Notes: generated by a model from the letters alone, not told the origin. DNA of 64,000 nt from Sepioteuthis lessoniana (GCA_963585895.1 OY757921.1:54952590-55016589); one strand, 5' to 3'; shown: positions 34,604 through 45,604, counted from the first letter of the stretch. Program-made: numbers and translations.

Positions 34604-34870
34604 CTATTATCACTTCATACTAATTGCACGGATCCCCTTAACTGTATCTCTCACCAAAAGTACCTATTGACTATCGCTCGAGAACGCAACCAGTAGCAGT
34701 ACAGAGTAGTTGAATGTACGTACTATAGTCCTGATAGTACATTCATACAGTAGTACTTACCCAGCAACTGCTTGAAATAATTCTAATTTTATTTTATCAT
34801 AGGATTTCGATATGTTCTATAAGTTGTCAATAGCAATCCATGCTTTACGTATGCATATGTTATCATCGCT
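33931..34870. other. Downstream of the Penelope-like element, unrecognised
   Basis: It contains CA-rich tracts at 34095-34175, a small hairpin (ATGGTTTTCA/TGAAAACCAT, 34289-34312), AATAAA-type signals near 34420, and (AT)n at 34571-34602. The 34260-34450 part may be the 3' end of a Penelope or SINE family. Confidence 0.45.
34571..34602. repeat. (AT)n microsatellite
   Basis: Pure AT run. Confidence 0.9.
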
Positions 34871-34874
34871 TTCC

Positions 34875-34980
34875 TTAGATGAGATATTGCAGTCGAGGCA
34901 TATAAAATGCCTCGACTGCAATATCTCATCTAATACTAATTTTATGCCTCGACTGCAATATCTCATCTGATACTGATTTC
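34875..34980. repeat. 27-bp perfect palindrome plus a tandem third arm
   Basis: The arm at 34875-34901 (contains GATATTGCAGTCGAGGCAT) pairs perfectly with 34907-34933 over a 5-nt loop. The right arm and following bases (unit 37 bp, from 34907) are then repeated at 34944-34980 with about three changes. Confidence 0.9.
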
Positions 34981-35041
34981 GGGGGCTTGTCATTTAATGT
35001 CGAGATGGCTCCATTTCTTTAAAACATATGAACTGTTTTAT

Positions 35042-35160
35042 CCAGCTCAGTCGACTGGGGCTGTAGAATACACCGACTGCATCTCTGCAGGGAAGTAAGA
35101 CTTCCTCATGAAGACTAAGAAGCAGTCTTCATGAGCAAGACACTGTCTAAGCAAAATTTT
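35042..35160 (+). repeat. Dispersed repeat, copy 2, with a 12-bp hairpin
   Basis: Related to 1382-1437. In this copy the shared block is followed by the hairpin CTCATGAAGACT/AGTCTTCATGAG (35105-35116 and 35124-35135, 7-nt loop), which I do not see in copy 1. Confidence 0.55.
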
Positions 35161-35757
35161 GCCCTTTTAGAGGCTATCGCTATTAAGCTATATTTTCTTA
35201 CCTTGTGCAGGCAGAGAAGGCAATTTGATATACTTTGCTTGTTTGGTGAATTGTATGGGAATCGGGGGAGATGAGTTTTGTTTCTTTTAATTGATTTCTG
35301 CTAACATCCAGGCAATTTGTTCTAACGAATCACTCCGGCTGTGAGAAGTTCCGGATAGATTGTGTCATATTGTGAATATTTCAAACACAACATTGGAACA
35401 GAGGGATGTGATAAACTAACTGGAAATGCACGTGGTAGTCACGGAACTAAACCTACAACCAAGTATCGTGACTAGCATAGGACCACACATTTAGCATACA
35501 GACATACATTACCGTCATTACATTGTTCTCTCATTACATAGTTACACACTCACACAAGATTTTTTTGACGCACACAAAATATTTCCCTGTCATACTTCAT
35601 TCACAAAATTTCAACTCAACTTTTAAAAATTTTCTCTCTGCTTTTGCTTAAAGAAAAAGTCTGTAACTTAGGTTTTTCAGCAAACATTTCACTCATTTTA
35701 AAAAAATAAAAATTCATAAAGTCATAGATGGGATTCAATCATTTTACTCGTTTTTCC

Positions 35758-35842
<85 letters not shown>

Positions 35843-36195
35843 ATGGGTGTGGGTGTGGGTGTGTGTGTGAAGGATGAAGCTCTTTGCTCAATGGCTATTT
35901 AGCACATTATTCCCGGGAGTGTTGGTCCTCTTCTTCTTTGTCAGGTTATCTAACTATGAAAAAACTGATATAACACCTGCGTGATAATTGGTTATATGCT
36001 TAGACTTGTCACTGAATATAATCATAGAGAGTGATATTCGTGTTGAACAAGCGTTGATCACGATAATACCATGATGTATAAATGTTACCGTACGAAAAAG
36101 TCCCATGACCATGTAGGTGAGGCGACGTATGCAGATCTGACTAGCAGGAAACATACAATTACATATCTACACATGAGTGATAGGAGCCTTATCCT
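35161..36195. other. Unrecognised stretch with a long (TG)n
   Basis: No gene is recognised. (AT)n then (TG)n span 35759-35839. Confidence 0.5.
35759..35839. repeat. (AT)n(TG)n microsatellite
   Basis: About 14 bp of AT run directly into about 68 bp of TG. Confidence 0.95.
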
Positions 36196-36440
36196 TGTTG
36201 TATAGCCTGATGCAACTATACACATATACATGCGGAAACAAAATCAACAATGATGACGAACGAACACGCTTCTTTAAAAAATATACCTCTCACACTTTAT
36301 TCGAAATGGTTGCGAAAGGGTTACAAAAGGGTTATGTGTGAGAGGTGAGTTGGAGACTGAACAAACTGCAACATATTGACCCCCAGTTCCTTTGTCTTTA
36401 GCAGCATTTCTTTCTCGTTCTGCTGGGCTGCTCAATCGGG
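36196..36440 (-). repeat. Partial LTR, third copy of the 10.5-kb LTR family
   Basis: Starts TGTTGTAT like the LTRs at 10542 and 14065, and shares ATACCTCTCA, TGGAGACTGAACA and CTGCTCAATCGGGGG-like blocks in order. It is more diverged than the other two are from each other. It stops about 15 bp before the inverted repeat of the next transposon. Confidence 0.7.
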
Positions 36441-36455
36441 GGTTGATGTTGAAAC

Positions 36456-36600
36456 AAGTTGGACAAGATTGCAGTATGGGAAAGTTTCAAATTTCGAAGT
36501 TGAACATTTTCGACTTACAAGTCATTTTCCATTACGTTTTAAAACGGTCAGTTTCCAATAAATCTTGCATTTTTACCCATGTTTTCAGGGTCAATCTTTC
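36456..36600 (+). repeat. Left terminal inverted repeat of the nuclease transposon
   Basis: It pairs with 40241-40403. It includes GGGAAAGTTTCAAATTTCGA and TTACAAGTCATTTTCCAT. It is about 18 bp shorter than its partner because of one internal indel block. Confidence 0.85.
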
Positions 36601-36705
36601 ACATAAAATGGTTGCTGGTGATGTTGAATCACCTCTTATACCATATCTAAGGTTACCCCTACCCCACCCCGATTCGCATAAGTCATAATGTTTTTTCAAA
36701 GTTGT

Positions 36706-37554
36706 TCAAACTTCTTCCTTCTCATTCTCATCATCTATGACTGGAGCATTTTTCATATTGTCACAGTTGCCATCTTGGCAATGTCCACATGCAATGGTAC
36801 ATTCTAGTCCATGCATTCTGCAGGTACACCTAAGGGTATTGCATCCTTCCAAAAAGTTGCAGTGAATCATCTGAATCAGTTCATCTGGAGCAGGACTTTT
36901 GTCTGTCATCACTGGAACAAGTTTATCCCCTTCTATTTTCCATCCCCACTCAGATGGTGTCATTTCATCACTACATCCCATCCACTCCATAACCTGGTAG
37001 TTAGTCCGCAGAGAATGAAAACTACAGGCAGAGGCGGTTGGAGGGAGTCGTTCTGGCATGACGAACATCTTTGCCCTTGCAACTTTCTTGCAGAGCATAT
37101 TGTATCTAATCGACGCCAGTGAGTCCTTCTGATCTCCATTGAACAGGGCAATCATTGCCTTAGAACTACTGGTTTCCACAACATCATGCGTTTGCTTTGG
37201 TCGAGAGAATGCTTTTGAACAGTCTTTCGTTATCTTTTCTCTTTTGATGATTCGCTGGAACCACGACTTCTTTCCGATCCCGAACACCCTGGACACCGAA
37301 TCATATCTTGTAAAAGCATGCAGAAACAATAGGTCATTGCAAACTGCGTCACCAAGCACCTGTTTGAGAACCTTGATATTATAGACATTGGATTTCACCT
37401 TGTCAGAGCGGAAATAGAGTGCAGTACATTTGGAAACGTCTCTATGAAACAGCAAGAGATCTGTGTCTTCTGCTTGTTGGTCTGAAAGCAGACATACTGA
37501 TGGCTGCCTTTGCAATCTCAACGTCAGCATCTCCTTCTTCTGGAATAACATCAC
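36706..37554 (-). pseudogene. Nuclease C-terminal half with H3TH-like and eight-Cys motifs
   Basis: The 282-codon frame carries the acidic AEDTDLLL motif (residues ~28-35), then HAFTRYDSVSRVFGIGKK (~80-97). That segment aligns with the GCD...GIG helix-turn-helix of FEN/XPG nucleases, although the usual GCD is RYD here. A long basic region and EWGWKIEGDKLVPVMTDKSP follow. The end is a compact cysteine cluster (~233-265: HCNFLEGC, RCTC, GLEC, ACGHC, GNC; eight Cys) resembling a CXC/tesmin-type zinc motif. By family knowledge it would cut flap or branched DNA. The first ~25 residues belong to a different frame from the true protein, and the upstream nuclease part continues at 37442-37684. Confidence 0.75.
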
Positions 37555-37684
37555 ATCCTTTCTGCTTCATTCGTTCCATGATCAGCTGGATCAGTGCCTG
37601 CTTGTTTGCCTCATTCGACAAGAAGTTGTCCTTTTTCCCAGAAAATATTGTCGTCTCGGTAATGTTCACCTTGTTTACATTCAA
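37442..37684 (-). pseudogene. Nuclease middle part
   Basis: It contains EEGDADVEIAK, which fits the second acidic motif (E.D.D) of PIN/XPG-like nucleases, within an otherwise Lys/Glu-rich helix. Its C-terminal residues overlap the next segment in another frame, marking a frameshift near 37500. Confidence 0.7.
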
Positions 37685-37687
37685 CTT

Positions 37688-38377
37688 TCAACTTCGCCTG
37701 TGATGCACACAGTCCTTTATACTTGGTCCAACCTCATAACCATCAAACACCACAGTCGTTCTTCCATAGTTTTCGACAGTGAATGAGGCATAATCGTCTG
37801 CAATCGAACTGTAGGTGCGCCCCTCCTTCCATTTCAGACTGTGAAGAAGAGATTCTCCGTCTAGTACGTTGTGCTCAGTGATTGGAACAGTTTGCTGCAC
37901 ACCACTGTCTGATTTTGTTTTAACATAGTTTCTAATTGCTGCGGCAAGTTGCGGTTTGTCCGCCTGACGTAAGAGGCCTTTTCCGTCAAACAAAGACATC
38001 GGGTATAGACACAGTTCATAGGACATGACATCATTTATCCGAAGATTTCCCGTCTGAGAGTCTACGAGAAACCTCTGAAACTGGAGCGCTGGGTCAATGC
38101 TACGATCTGCAGACACTCTCACGTTCTTGCTGGATGCGAGAGTCTTTGCATTCAAACTCTGTTTGTGAGAGTAGGAGAACACCGATTGTCCGTCCATTTC
38201 TTGTACAATGTCTCTTCCAATTTCGAAGAGGTCCTGTACATTGACGCCTTCGATGGCATTAATTCCTGTGATGATATTGCGTAACGATTCATCAGTTGAA
38301 AGCGGTGTAACACTGTCTAGTTTTTCTGCAACTTTTCCTAGATCTATCTCATCTCTTTTCAACCGAGAGGCAGACAA
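37688..38377 (-). pseudogene. Nuclease N-terminal part and linker
   Basis: A 229-codon frame. Residues ~95-150 contain the family block (ALQFQRFLVDSQTG, then SYELCLYPMSLFD, then ADKPQLAAAI). The C-terminal end has VLDGESLLHSLKW and TTVVFDGYEVGPS, where FDGY would carry the first catalytic Asp of the nuclease. It ends in a stop right after HHRRS, four bases before the next segment. Confidence 0.75.
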
Positions 38378-38535
38378 CTCCTAATGTTGTTCACTTGTTA
38401 CGTAACTTCTTTCGGTAAGATCTTGCATGGTGATGTTGTAAAGGGATGACACAGTGGATGACATGGTCAAACTGTTCTCTGGTGCTAGCGTCAACCTGCC
38501 TTAGCTTTTGAGTGAGCGCATTAATGTCTGCTCGA

Positions 38536-39000
38536 TCACAAGATCGGAGCCAAGTATTGGCTGCTGCGCCGGATTACGTGAAACCCAGAGTGGAACTCCT
38601 GATGTACTTCAGGATTGTCGTCTTTCAAGGCATACATCTTCTGGAGATATAGACGAGCCGATTCCAAATAATTTGGATGGCCAGCGGCCGCGAATATCAG
38701 CAGGCAAGCTGAGACAGCACAGAAATGCATCTCAGCTGAAACAAGTGCCCTAGCTATACTTAGCATGTGCTGATAGTTTATCCATAGTTTGCTGGTTTTT
38801 GGAGGTCCTTGCCAGTTCATCCTTTTTCTCAGTTAAAGAGTTGTGAATTCTGTCTATGCAATCTGATTCCAACAATGAATCTAAATCACACTCGCCAGTC
38901 TCCATCAACATATACAATCGCTCAAGTTCCTCCACTTAGTCCTGAAAACCAGGCTCATCCTCCATGATCTTGGCAACAATCTGACGTGTGAGACACTGAT
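38536..39000 (-). pseudogene. Helical middle region of the transposon protein
   Basis: Two overlapping frames (38750-38935 with EELERLYMLMETGECDLDSL; 38536-38820 with AAAGHPNYLESARLYLQKMY and HSGFHVIRRSSQYLAP). The second block is a hallmark of the family as I remember it. Its biochemical role is unknown to me. Confidence 0.65.
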
Positions 39001-39388
39001 CCACCAGCAGGTGGCCACGAAATGCTCGTTGCACTGCCATTCCGCTCATCATGTGTACGACGGCATTTTCACCATATATTGTCTCCATGATCTCCTAAAG
39101 TCCATTGCCAAAGTCCCAATGGCACCCAACACATTCATGAAGGTATGGAAGGTATCACATCCCTAATTGGACTATCATCTGTAACAGCGTTCACGATTTC
39201 AGACGCCTTCCAAAATAGTAGTTGATCAAAAGTTATGATTATCAGTATGTTGTGTTTTGACGATAGACTGCATAGGTAATATAGGGTGGACAAGATACAA
39301 ATTTAATCTCCTGGGTTCATGTCTATCATTGGGAGAAATTGTACTGAAGATTTTCCCGAATATTTGCACTCCTTATGCAGCAGGTGCA

Positions 39389-40262
39389 TCATGCCTTGCC
39401 AACTCTAGTGGGAGCGAAAAGACATTTCCCAAAAATGTCCATTTTGCGATCACAGACATCAGATGAGTATGGAACCGACAGAAATTCTAAGCAACGGTTA
39501 CTGAAACGCTTTGAAAAGCGATAATCTATAATATCGATCTTCGTCATTTCGATAAGTTTCAAGTCGGCCGTTTTTTGTTGTAGTATACCATGACTGACTT
39601 GCTTCCCTGATGTGATGGCTGCGATCATTCCCATCCCATGGAAGGTGCCCTTTCCGTCCAATGTTATAATGTTATGATCCACGTTGTTTTCTGCAAACAA
39701 CAGGGACTGACTAAGAATGTCCATGTCACCGCTGAACACATCTGGAGCAAGTGAACATGCCGCGTTCATTTCAAACCTTTGTACCTCTGGATATGATGAA
39801 GCAAATCCCATGGCTGAAAGACTATCAATCAAGAATCGTGATCTTTACAAAAGGTGCATTAACAGCTCGTGGGCGCACAGCTTGAACGACTGCTTGTCCG
39901 ATGCCAGGAACATTTCTGGACGTGTCCTTCCCAACAAACAGATGTTGAAACAAGAACCGCAAACTTGCTGGGATAAAATCTAATGCGGCTGTTAGTTTCA
40001 GTTCGGCGGTTGTTAGATACGTATCCTCCATTGGTGCAACTGTTGTCTTGATATCAGTTTTGATGAGTGCAATACTACAGGGTGGACCAAAAAAGCAGAA
40101 CATCCTCCTCTTACCTCCAAGGGGCCTAGGTTTTAATAGCAAATGCACATCATACAACCTGGGATCCATACCGAAATTGCAGCACTTTTTTGGCCCACTC
40201 TGTAGAAGTGGCTGAGGAAAGGGGTAGGAGTAAAAGGAATGAAAGATTGACCCTGAAAACAT
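39389..40262 (-). pseudogene. N-terminal region of the transposon protein
   Basis: Two frames. At 39825-40262 a Met inside the right inverted repeat starts the frame (MFSGSIFHS), and it has LRFLFQHLFVGK and GQAVVQAVRPRA. At 39389-39832 it has MIDSLSAMGFASSYPEVQRF, then NVDHNIITLDGKGTFHGMGM. The HN..TLDG..TFHGMG block is a strong family signature and may hold catalytic acidic residues of a transposase-like core, but that is a guess. The two frames overlap by 8 bp and are separated by a frameshift. Confidence 0.65.
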
Positions 40263-40403
40263 GGGTAAAAATGCAAGATTTATTGGTTTATCATGAAAAC
40301 TGACCTAGTCAGTGTTTTAAAACGTGATGGAAAATGACTTGTAAGCCGAAAATGTTCAACTTCGAAATTTGAAACTTTCCCATACTACAATATTGTCCAA
40401 CTT
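40241..40403 (-). repeat. Right terminal inverted repeat of the nuclease transposon
   Basis: Partner of 36456-36600. It includes the likely start codon of the transposon gene, so the repeat may also serve as promoter and 5' leader. Confidence 0.85.
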
Positions 40404-40639
40404 TTAGTATGATGTAGAGTAGATCCAACATGACATAAAACCATAAAAAACAAAATGTTGCAATTTATTTATCGTTGGGGTACTTTGGCGTTATATTGAC
40501 TAGCATACTGGGAAAGTGCAAGAAAAGGTGTATCGCCTGTCACCTCAACACTGGCGAGTTTCCTACGGCTAACAGCGGTTCATTTTTGGCTGGAAGAAAA
40601 GAATCATAAAACCATTTTTCATGACCTAGTAAAATTCAA

Positions 40640-40885
40640 CATCTGCAGTTAGAATGTTTGAACTCTTCTTTTTTGTCGATTTGACAAAAGCTTTTGATTC
40701 ATTTAACGGGGATGCACTTTGGACGATACTCGGAAAAATAGTGTGCCTACCAATATTCATGAATAATCTTAAGCAGTGGCTCAAAGGTATGAAGGCTAGG
40801 GTTGGTGGATAAGATTCCAAAAGATAACGGGGTTAAACAGGAAGATGTCTTGGCTGCAACACTATTCTCGATATTCTTTTCACGC
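40640..40885 (+). mobile_element. LINE reverse transcriptase fragment
   Basis: FELFFVDLTKAFDSFNGDAL, then WTILGKIVC and GMKARVGG give the first catalytic Asp block and following helix of a non-LTR reverse transcriptase. It is of the same class as the fragment at 44232-45480. Only ~80 codons remain. Confidence 0.7.
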
Positions 40886-43790
40886 GTTTCACTATTGTGA
40901 GATGAGTGTTCTACTCTTGTCTGATGATGAAATTCCAAGATTAGTTAAATTTACAGAGGGTGAGCTGGTAACGAAGCCTCAGCATCCAACCTTGATAAGA
41001 AATATGTTTGTTATCCAGCCATTTCTGACCCATTATTTTCGCAGTTCTTCATACTTTTCCAACTTATAGTTTGCCCAGTCGATATTTTCCTCAAAACGGA
41101 CTGTTAATCCGATAACGAAACCTTTTCTTAAATCAACGATTTAAATGACGATATCTTGACGCTGAGCCTTTAACGTTATTTTTGTAAGAAATACAAAGTG
41201 ATGATGAAAATAAGCTGCAACATGCCAATCTGTGAAACCATCAAACAATAATAGTTTGTGCTGATTGTCACGCAAAATGTTTGTAATGTTTCTTTCCTGT
41301 TATTAATCACAGCTTTATTGGCTATCTTGTTCCACCGAGCGACTTAGAGCATACTTACATCTAGTAAGTACATGTTTGAGGCTGGCAGTTTTTCTACATG
41401 ATCTGCTTAGGTCGAATGAAGCTAACCCCAGAGATCTAGGTTGATGTTGGTAAGATATCGCAGGCTACCTTTATAACGAAAATTTGTTTAGCACCATTTG
41501 TTTGATGTCGCTCCATATGACAGTTCTGTTTTGTGGACTCTCCAGCCTGGTCTCTGTGGCAATTCCTCGAGATGATCAATTTCTTTCGAAACCATTTTCA
41601 ACGTGGTTTTCTTTGGACACCTAACGCTGTGGCTGAAGACCTATTCCTGCTCTTCCATCGGTCTTAGAGCCAATGACTACTTTCATTTTGAGGACTAAAT
41701 CTGCTTTCACTAGAGGCTTGGTTCACTTTCCATTTCCGACCTGTTATAGAAGATTTTTCACTTGTGTGTCGCGAGAATCACCAGTATCTGGAAAAATCGC
41801 AATTTGCCTAATTTATATTCCTCAACAAGTGACGACATTGCTAGTTTCAGTTTCGTTGAACTTCAAAAGCCACGTTTGTTAAGGACCTAAGTACTCCCAA
41901 TAATTTTCTCAGATTCCTACTGATTAAAATCGCTCCATTGTTTCAAATCTTTTTAATGAAACGTCATATATCTTCATTGGCCAGAATAATTTTGGAATTA
42001 ACCCAAAAATACGCCACAATTTATCTTTATCAAAAATGATCCATCCTCTAGTTATTTTATGAGAGTTTACCAGCGATGTCAATCAGTAAGAGGTAAGAAG
42101 TAGCAGCGACCGAGGCTCTTAACGCTTTTTTTTTTTTTTTTTTTTGCAAATTTTGGGGATTTCGTTTCCATCAACTTTACATCTTTGCAGCTTCCTTTGA
42201 TTATTGATAGACTGCGACATTTAGAAGGTTTTTACTTCATTTCAGCCCGTTTCAGTGCTTCTATCGGCGGGTCATCACTTATTCCATATGTGATCTCGAC
42301 TATGTGATCTCCATGAAAGCCTTCTAAAATGAGACGGTTTTTCTATTAGTGCTATCTTCAGCACTGCGAAATATAATTTTCATTACCAACGTGAAAAGAA
42401 ATGGAGAGATAAAAATTATTATAAAATTCCAATATCCAACTTTTTTCCAGTTAGTTGAACAGTTTGTATCAGAAAACATCAAATATGTACATTTAAAATC
42501 CTCTGATATGAGATTTTAAAGTATTCTAAAATCCAAAAATAATTCATTGCCTTCTCACTTATGCCTTACAAGTACATTTTCAAGATTTTACCATATGACG
42601 TGAAGTTCGGTTGAGTTGCAATTTTTGCAACTCAACCGTACTTATTCGGTCCCGCAAGATAATGATATACGACCGGAAAAACCGGTAATGCTAACTCTCT
42701 GTATTGATGTATTATCAAACCGATTCTTTAACACGAATCTCGTCATTCTCTTAGTAATGACACCGAAAAACATATAACCATCTGTGTTGCAATTGGCTAA
42801 AATTGACCTAAGATTTTGGAGTCGTTTTCCTCTGATATGTGAATTCCATCTGATAATCTCCAATCCTCTGCGATGAATCTCTTTATATACGCTTCCAATG
42901 GAGTTCTAACACTTTAGGACATTTTTTACAGAGCTTATTCGAAATACTGCTAATCTCCGGTGAGCTTTTAGTTCAAGATTTTCGAAGAAAATCTTTTATT
43001 TCACTTGATTTCATTGGCAAATTGTTGAATTTTTCTTCTGGAGGATTAAATTCACTGAAATGGCCAAGAGGAATATCAGTGGGTAGGTTGGTATATTTTT
43101 CCCAAAAGTGCGTCTCAGAATTTTCTTTCGGTATATTGAGAACCCCATTTTTTTCTTCCTCGAAAAACTTAATCGGTTTTTAGTAAAACTGCACTTAGTT
43201 TTCCATTCCTCTTGTCACCGCTCCCTCGCGTTTTCCGCACATGAAATGACAAAAACCCTTTTTTGTTTGTGTTATTTTTTTTTTCTTCTTTTTTTTTTTA
43301 TCAACTTCTTCAACTCCCGGTCATCCATCATTTCTTTAAGCTGCTGCTTCTTAAGAAGCCATTGTTCGACTCTTCCAGTAGATCCAAAACTATTAAGGTA
43401 TTCAGCATGAGCAAAGTCAGTGAAAGGAAGTTATTTCTCTCCGATTGTTCCCCTCAGACTATTTTGGAGAATGAAAGACTATTCTCCGAGGGTTTTACAT
43501 TTACAGTCATTTTCTCGTAGCCATTTGATACGAGTACCATTCTCTCTCACATTGGATACGTTGGGCTGACAGAGAAAGGGACCTTGCGTATTGTGGTAGC
43601 TGTCCTGACTCTGGTTCTCTTCAATCGATTTATTAATCTCAGTTTGAGATTTACATCGTTCTAGATCAAGGCATCCTATTTTAATGCAATGGATTCTCAT
43701 CCCCTTAATGCTTGCAAAACTGCGTCCACAACAGCATTCTGTCTCAATCATCGGTCCAAATTCGTTATCGGATTTAAGCATTGATTATTT
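40870..43790 (-). mobile_element. Restriction-like-endonuclease LINE, nearly full length but degraded
   Basis: On the minus strand the order is an N-terminal C2H2 finger (43680-43760: ETECCCGRSFASIKGMRIHC), then RIKW near 43520. RT follows from about 43080: CPKVLELHWK-like, KENDSKILGQF near 42800, and ITGFSGR near 42660. The later polymerase part is at 42080-42420, the thumb and linker region at about 41350-41900 (GRAGIGLQ), and the ASLKHVLTRC cysteine region near 41360. A C-terminal endonuclease segment lies near 41070-41130 (RQDIVI, then ENIDWANYKLEKYEEL), where relatives have RPD. There are many stops and frameshifts. It belongs with R2/NeSL/Hero-like LINEs; the exact clade is unresolved. 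Confidence 0.7.
42608..42638. repeat. 14-bp perfect hairpin
   Basis: CGGTTGAGTTGCAA and TTGCAACTCAACCG are separated by TTT, within the degraded LINE. Confidence 0.9.
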
Positions 43791-44169
43791 TATCCTCCCC
43801 TCCTTTCAGTTCAACTGGAGGCTTGGCATGTGTCTTTATTCGTAACATGATTTGTGGATTCACAGAACAATCCCTATGTATCGCAATGGTAGAGCCAGTT
43901 CAGTGTACACTACATTTCACTTTTAAACGATGGAAAAGGGGTGAACACTGGCAGCCGCAGTCCCAAACCTGCACAAAGACAGTTCTTATCATCTGATGTT
44001 GATCCGAGGAGGAAAACATAGTTCGGCAGCATTTTGAATGACCAAGCAACCTTCTCTCGGGATATCACTGCATGATCCGCATGAAGAGGGGCTTAGAAAA
44101 GTTGGCCTAAACAAAGCTCGTCTCCTACACTCCTTGTAGGCTTACTGTAATCAACAACAAGGAAAAAAG

Positions 44170-44204
<35 letters not shown>

Positions 44205-44231
44205 CACCTGTAATGGTTTGAAATGGTTAAA
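43791..44231. other. Unrecognised, with (CA)n
   Basis: A short plus-strand frame at 43781-43996 is not recognised. A (CA)n run lies at 44170-44208. Confidence 0.45.
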
Positions 44232-45480
44232 TAAAGCGTGCTGGAACATCATAACCATATTGGACTCAACCGACAGCGAACAAAAGTATGGCGCTGGTCA
44301 AACTAATTAGTAGTAAAGAGACACCTTTCAGGCGTGAGCTTCATGGTCAGAAATTCCATCGTATCCAAGCTTGAAAACCAGCAATCAAGTTATTATCTCT
44401 ATGTGCATCTCACTAAGTAATCAGGAATATGCCACGTACTTCTTGGATAAGTTTTTCTCTAATCTACGCAATCTCCAACGGTGCTCACCTGTTGCCGATG
44501 AGGTCATAATCCTTTGCAATTATCAACATTCTAAGACCTGGAAGGGAGTGCTTGGTAACTTGCATTTAGAGTTTTGCGCAGAGCATCAACTCTTCATCAT
44601 GAACACCATCTTCCAGCAGAAAAACAGTTTGAAAACAACCTGAATGCTTCCACACTCTGAATATTGGCAACTTCAATGATTATGTTCTAGTGCACCAGAT
44701 CTTTCATCTGAAATACTTTGTAAAAACTCATGGTTGACATTCTGCACATATCTGTGGAAGTTCTTTGGTTCTCCACGAAGAAGACCAAAGTCTGGTTTAA
44801 TGAAAACAACGTAGAATTTCAAGAACTGTTTATGAAGAACATATCAACACCATTAAGCCAAACTATCTCGTTTTTAGGAGATAGCTTCGTTCCGTTTTAT
44901 ACACTCTAGTGCAAGCTTTGAGAGATCATGATGAAGTGAGAAAACAACTTCGTTAAGATGACTGTATACCAAAGATATCAAGGGATTCTATGTAGCCTTA
45001 AAAACTGTGTACGGTTCAACCTATCAAGTCCAGAGTCCATTTCGCTCGTAGATACCCAGATACTTCACTCAGATAAAGCATCCAACCTATGCCGTTGGAC
45101 GAAGTATTTCCAGGCCTTCTTCAAAGCAAACCACACGGTCCAGGAATCGACAATACTCTGCAATCACCAAAAATCAGTAAAAACGGATCTGGATGAGTTA
45201 TCCACTATTAAAAAGACTAACAAAACTATAGAGCATTTGAAAATGGTAAAGCTGCGGAAATCGACAAAATCCCGCAAAGGATATGGAAATATGGAAGCGC
45301 AGTGTTGCATACAAAACTCCACGAACTTTTCGTCCGTTACTGGAACAGGAAATATTACAATAAAGCATACGATACCGTGAGCAGATGGGGAATGTGGCAG
45401 ATTATGATACCACTCGGCTGTCCCCCAATGTTCCTTGACATGGTCATTACTCATTTATAACTTCATGATAAAAGAATATC
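44232..45480 (+). mobile_element. APE-type LINE fragment (endonuclease and start of RT)
   Basis: The endonuclease starts at WNIITILDSTD near 44240 and continues with YATYFLDKFFSNL, VIILCNYQHSKTWKGVLG, and CAEHQLFIMNTIFQQK near 44580. The last fits the GDFNA..VLG..N..LL..C..H.L.ITNT pattern of Jockey/CR1/L2-like endonucleases. A linker frame runs at 44958-45380, and a late piece (YDTVSRWGMWQIMI near 45370) is from the first RT motif region. The catalytic residues around GDFNA are replaced (CNYQ). Broken by several stops. Confidence 0.65.
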
Positions 45481-45604
45481 TTTCATAAAAGTAATCCCTC
45501 TTTTAGTACCGAGCATTTATTCCATTGTTGGATGGCATAAATTTCAACATTATTATTTTCATCTTTCAGCACGATTTACGGAAAATATAATTATTTTTGC
45601 CGTA

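Larger units (their letters stand above)
36456..40403 (-). mobile_element. TIR DNA transposon with XPG-type nuclease (Academ-like)
   Basis: Long terminal inverted repeats (36456-36600 and 40241-40403) share AAGTTGGACAA at the tip and TACCCATGTTTTCAGGGTCA at the inner end. They bound a minus-strand gene that fills the element. The protein order is an N-terminal region of unknown fold, a helical region, an XPG/FEN-like nuclease core, and a C-terminal eight-cysteine motif. This is known as a dispersed invertebrate family. I recall that the Academ superfamily includes members coding for an XPG nuclease and an eight-Cys zinc finger, so Academ (X lineage) is my best name, as an inference. I see no DDE transposase of a common superfamily. 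The gene is interrupted by several frameshifts and stops. A target duplication is not evident. Confidence 0.7.

Noticed and set aside
36706-37554. Host tesmin/TSO1-like CXC protein gene
   Set aside because: The cysteine motif lies in a multi-frameshifted gene enclosed by terminal inverted repeats, so it belongs to the transposon.
40626-40938. Minus-strand frames over the LINE RT fragment
   Set aside because: They are antisense shadows of the plus-strand DLTKAFDS reverse transcriptase piece.
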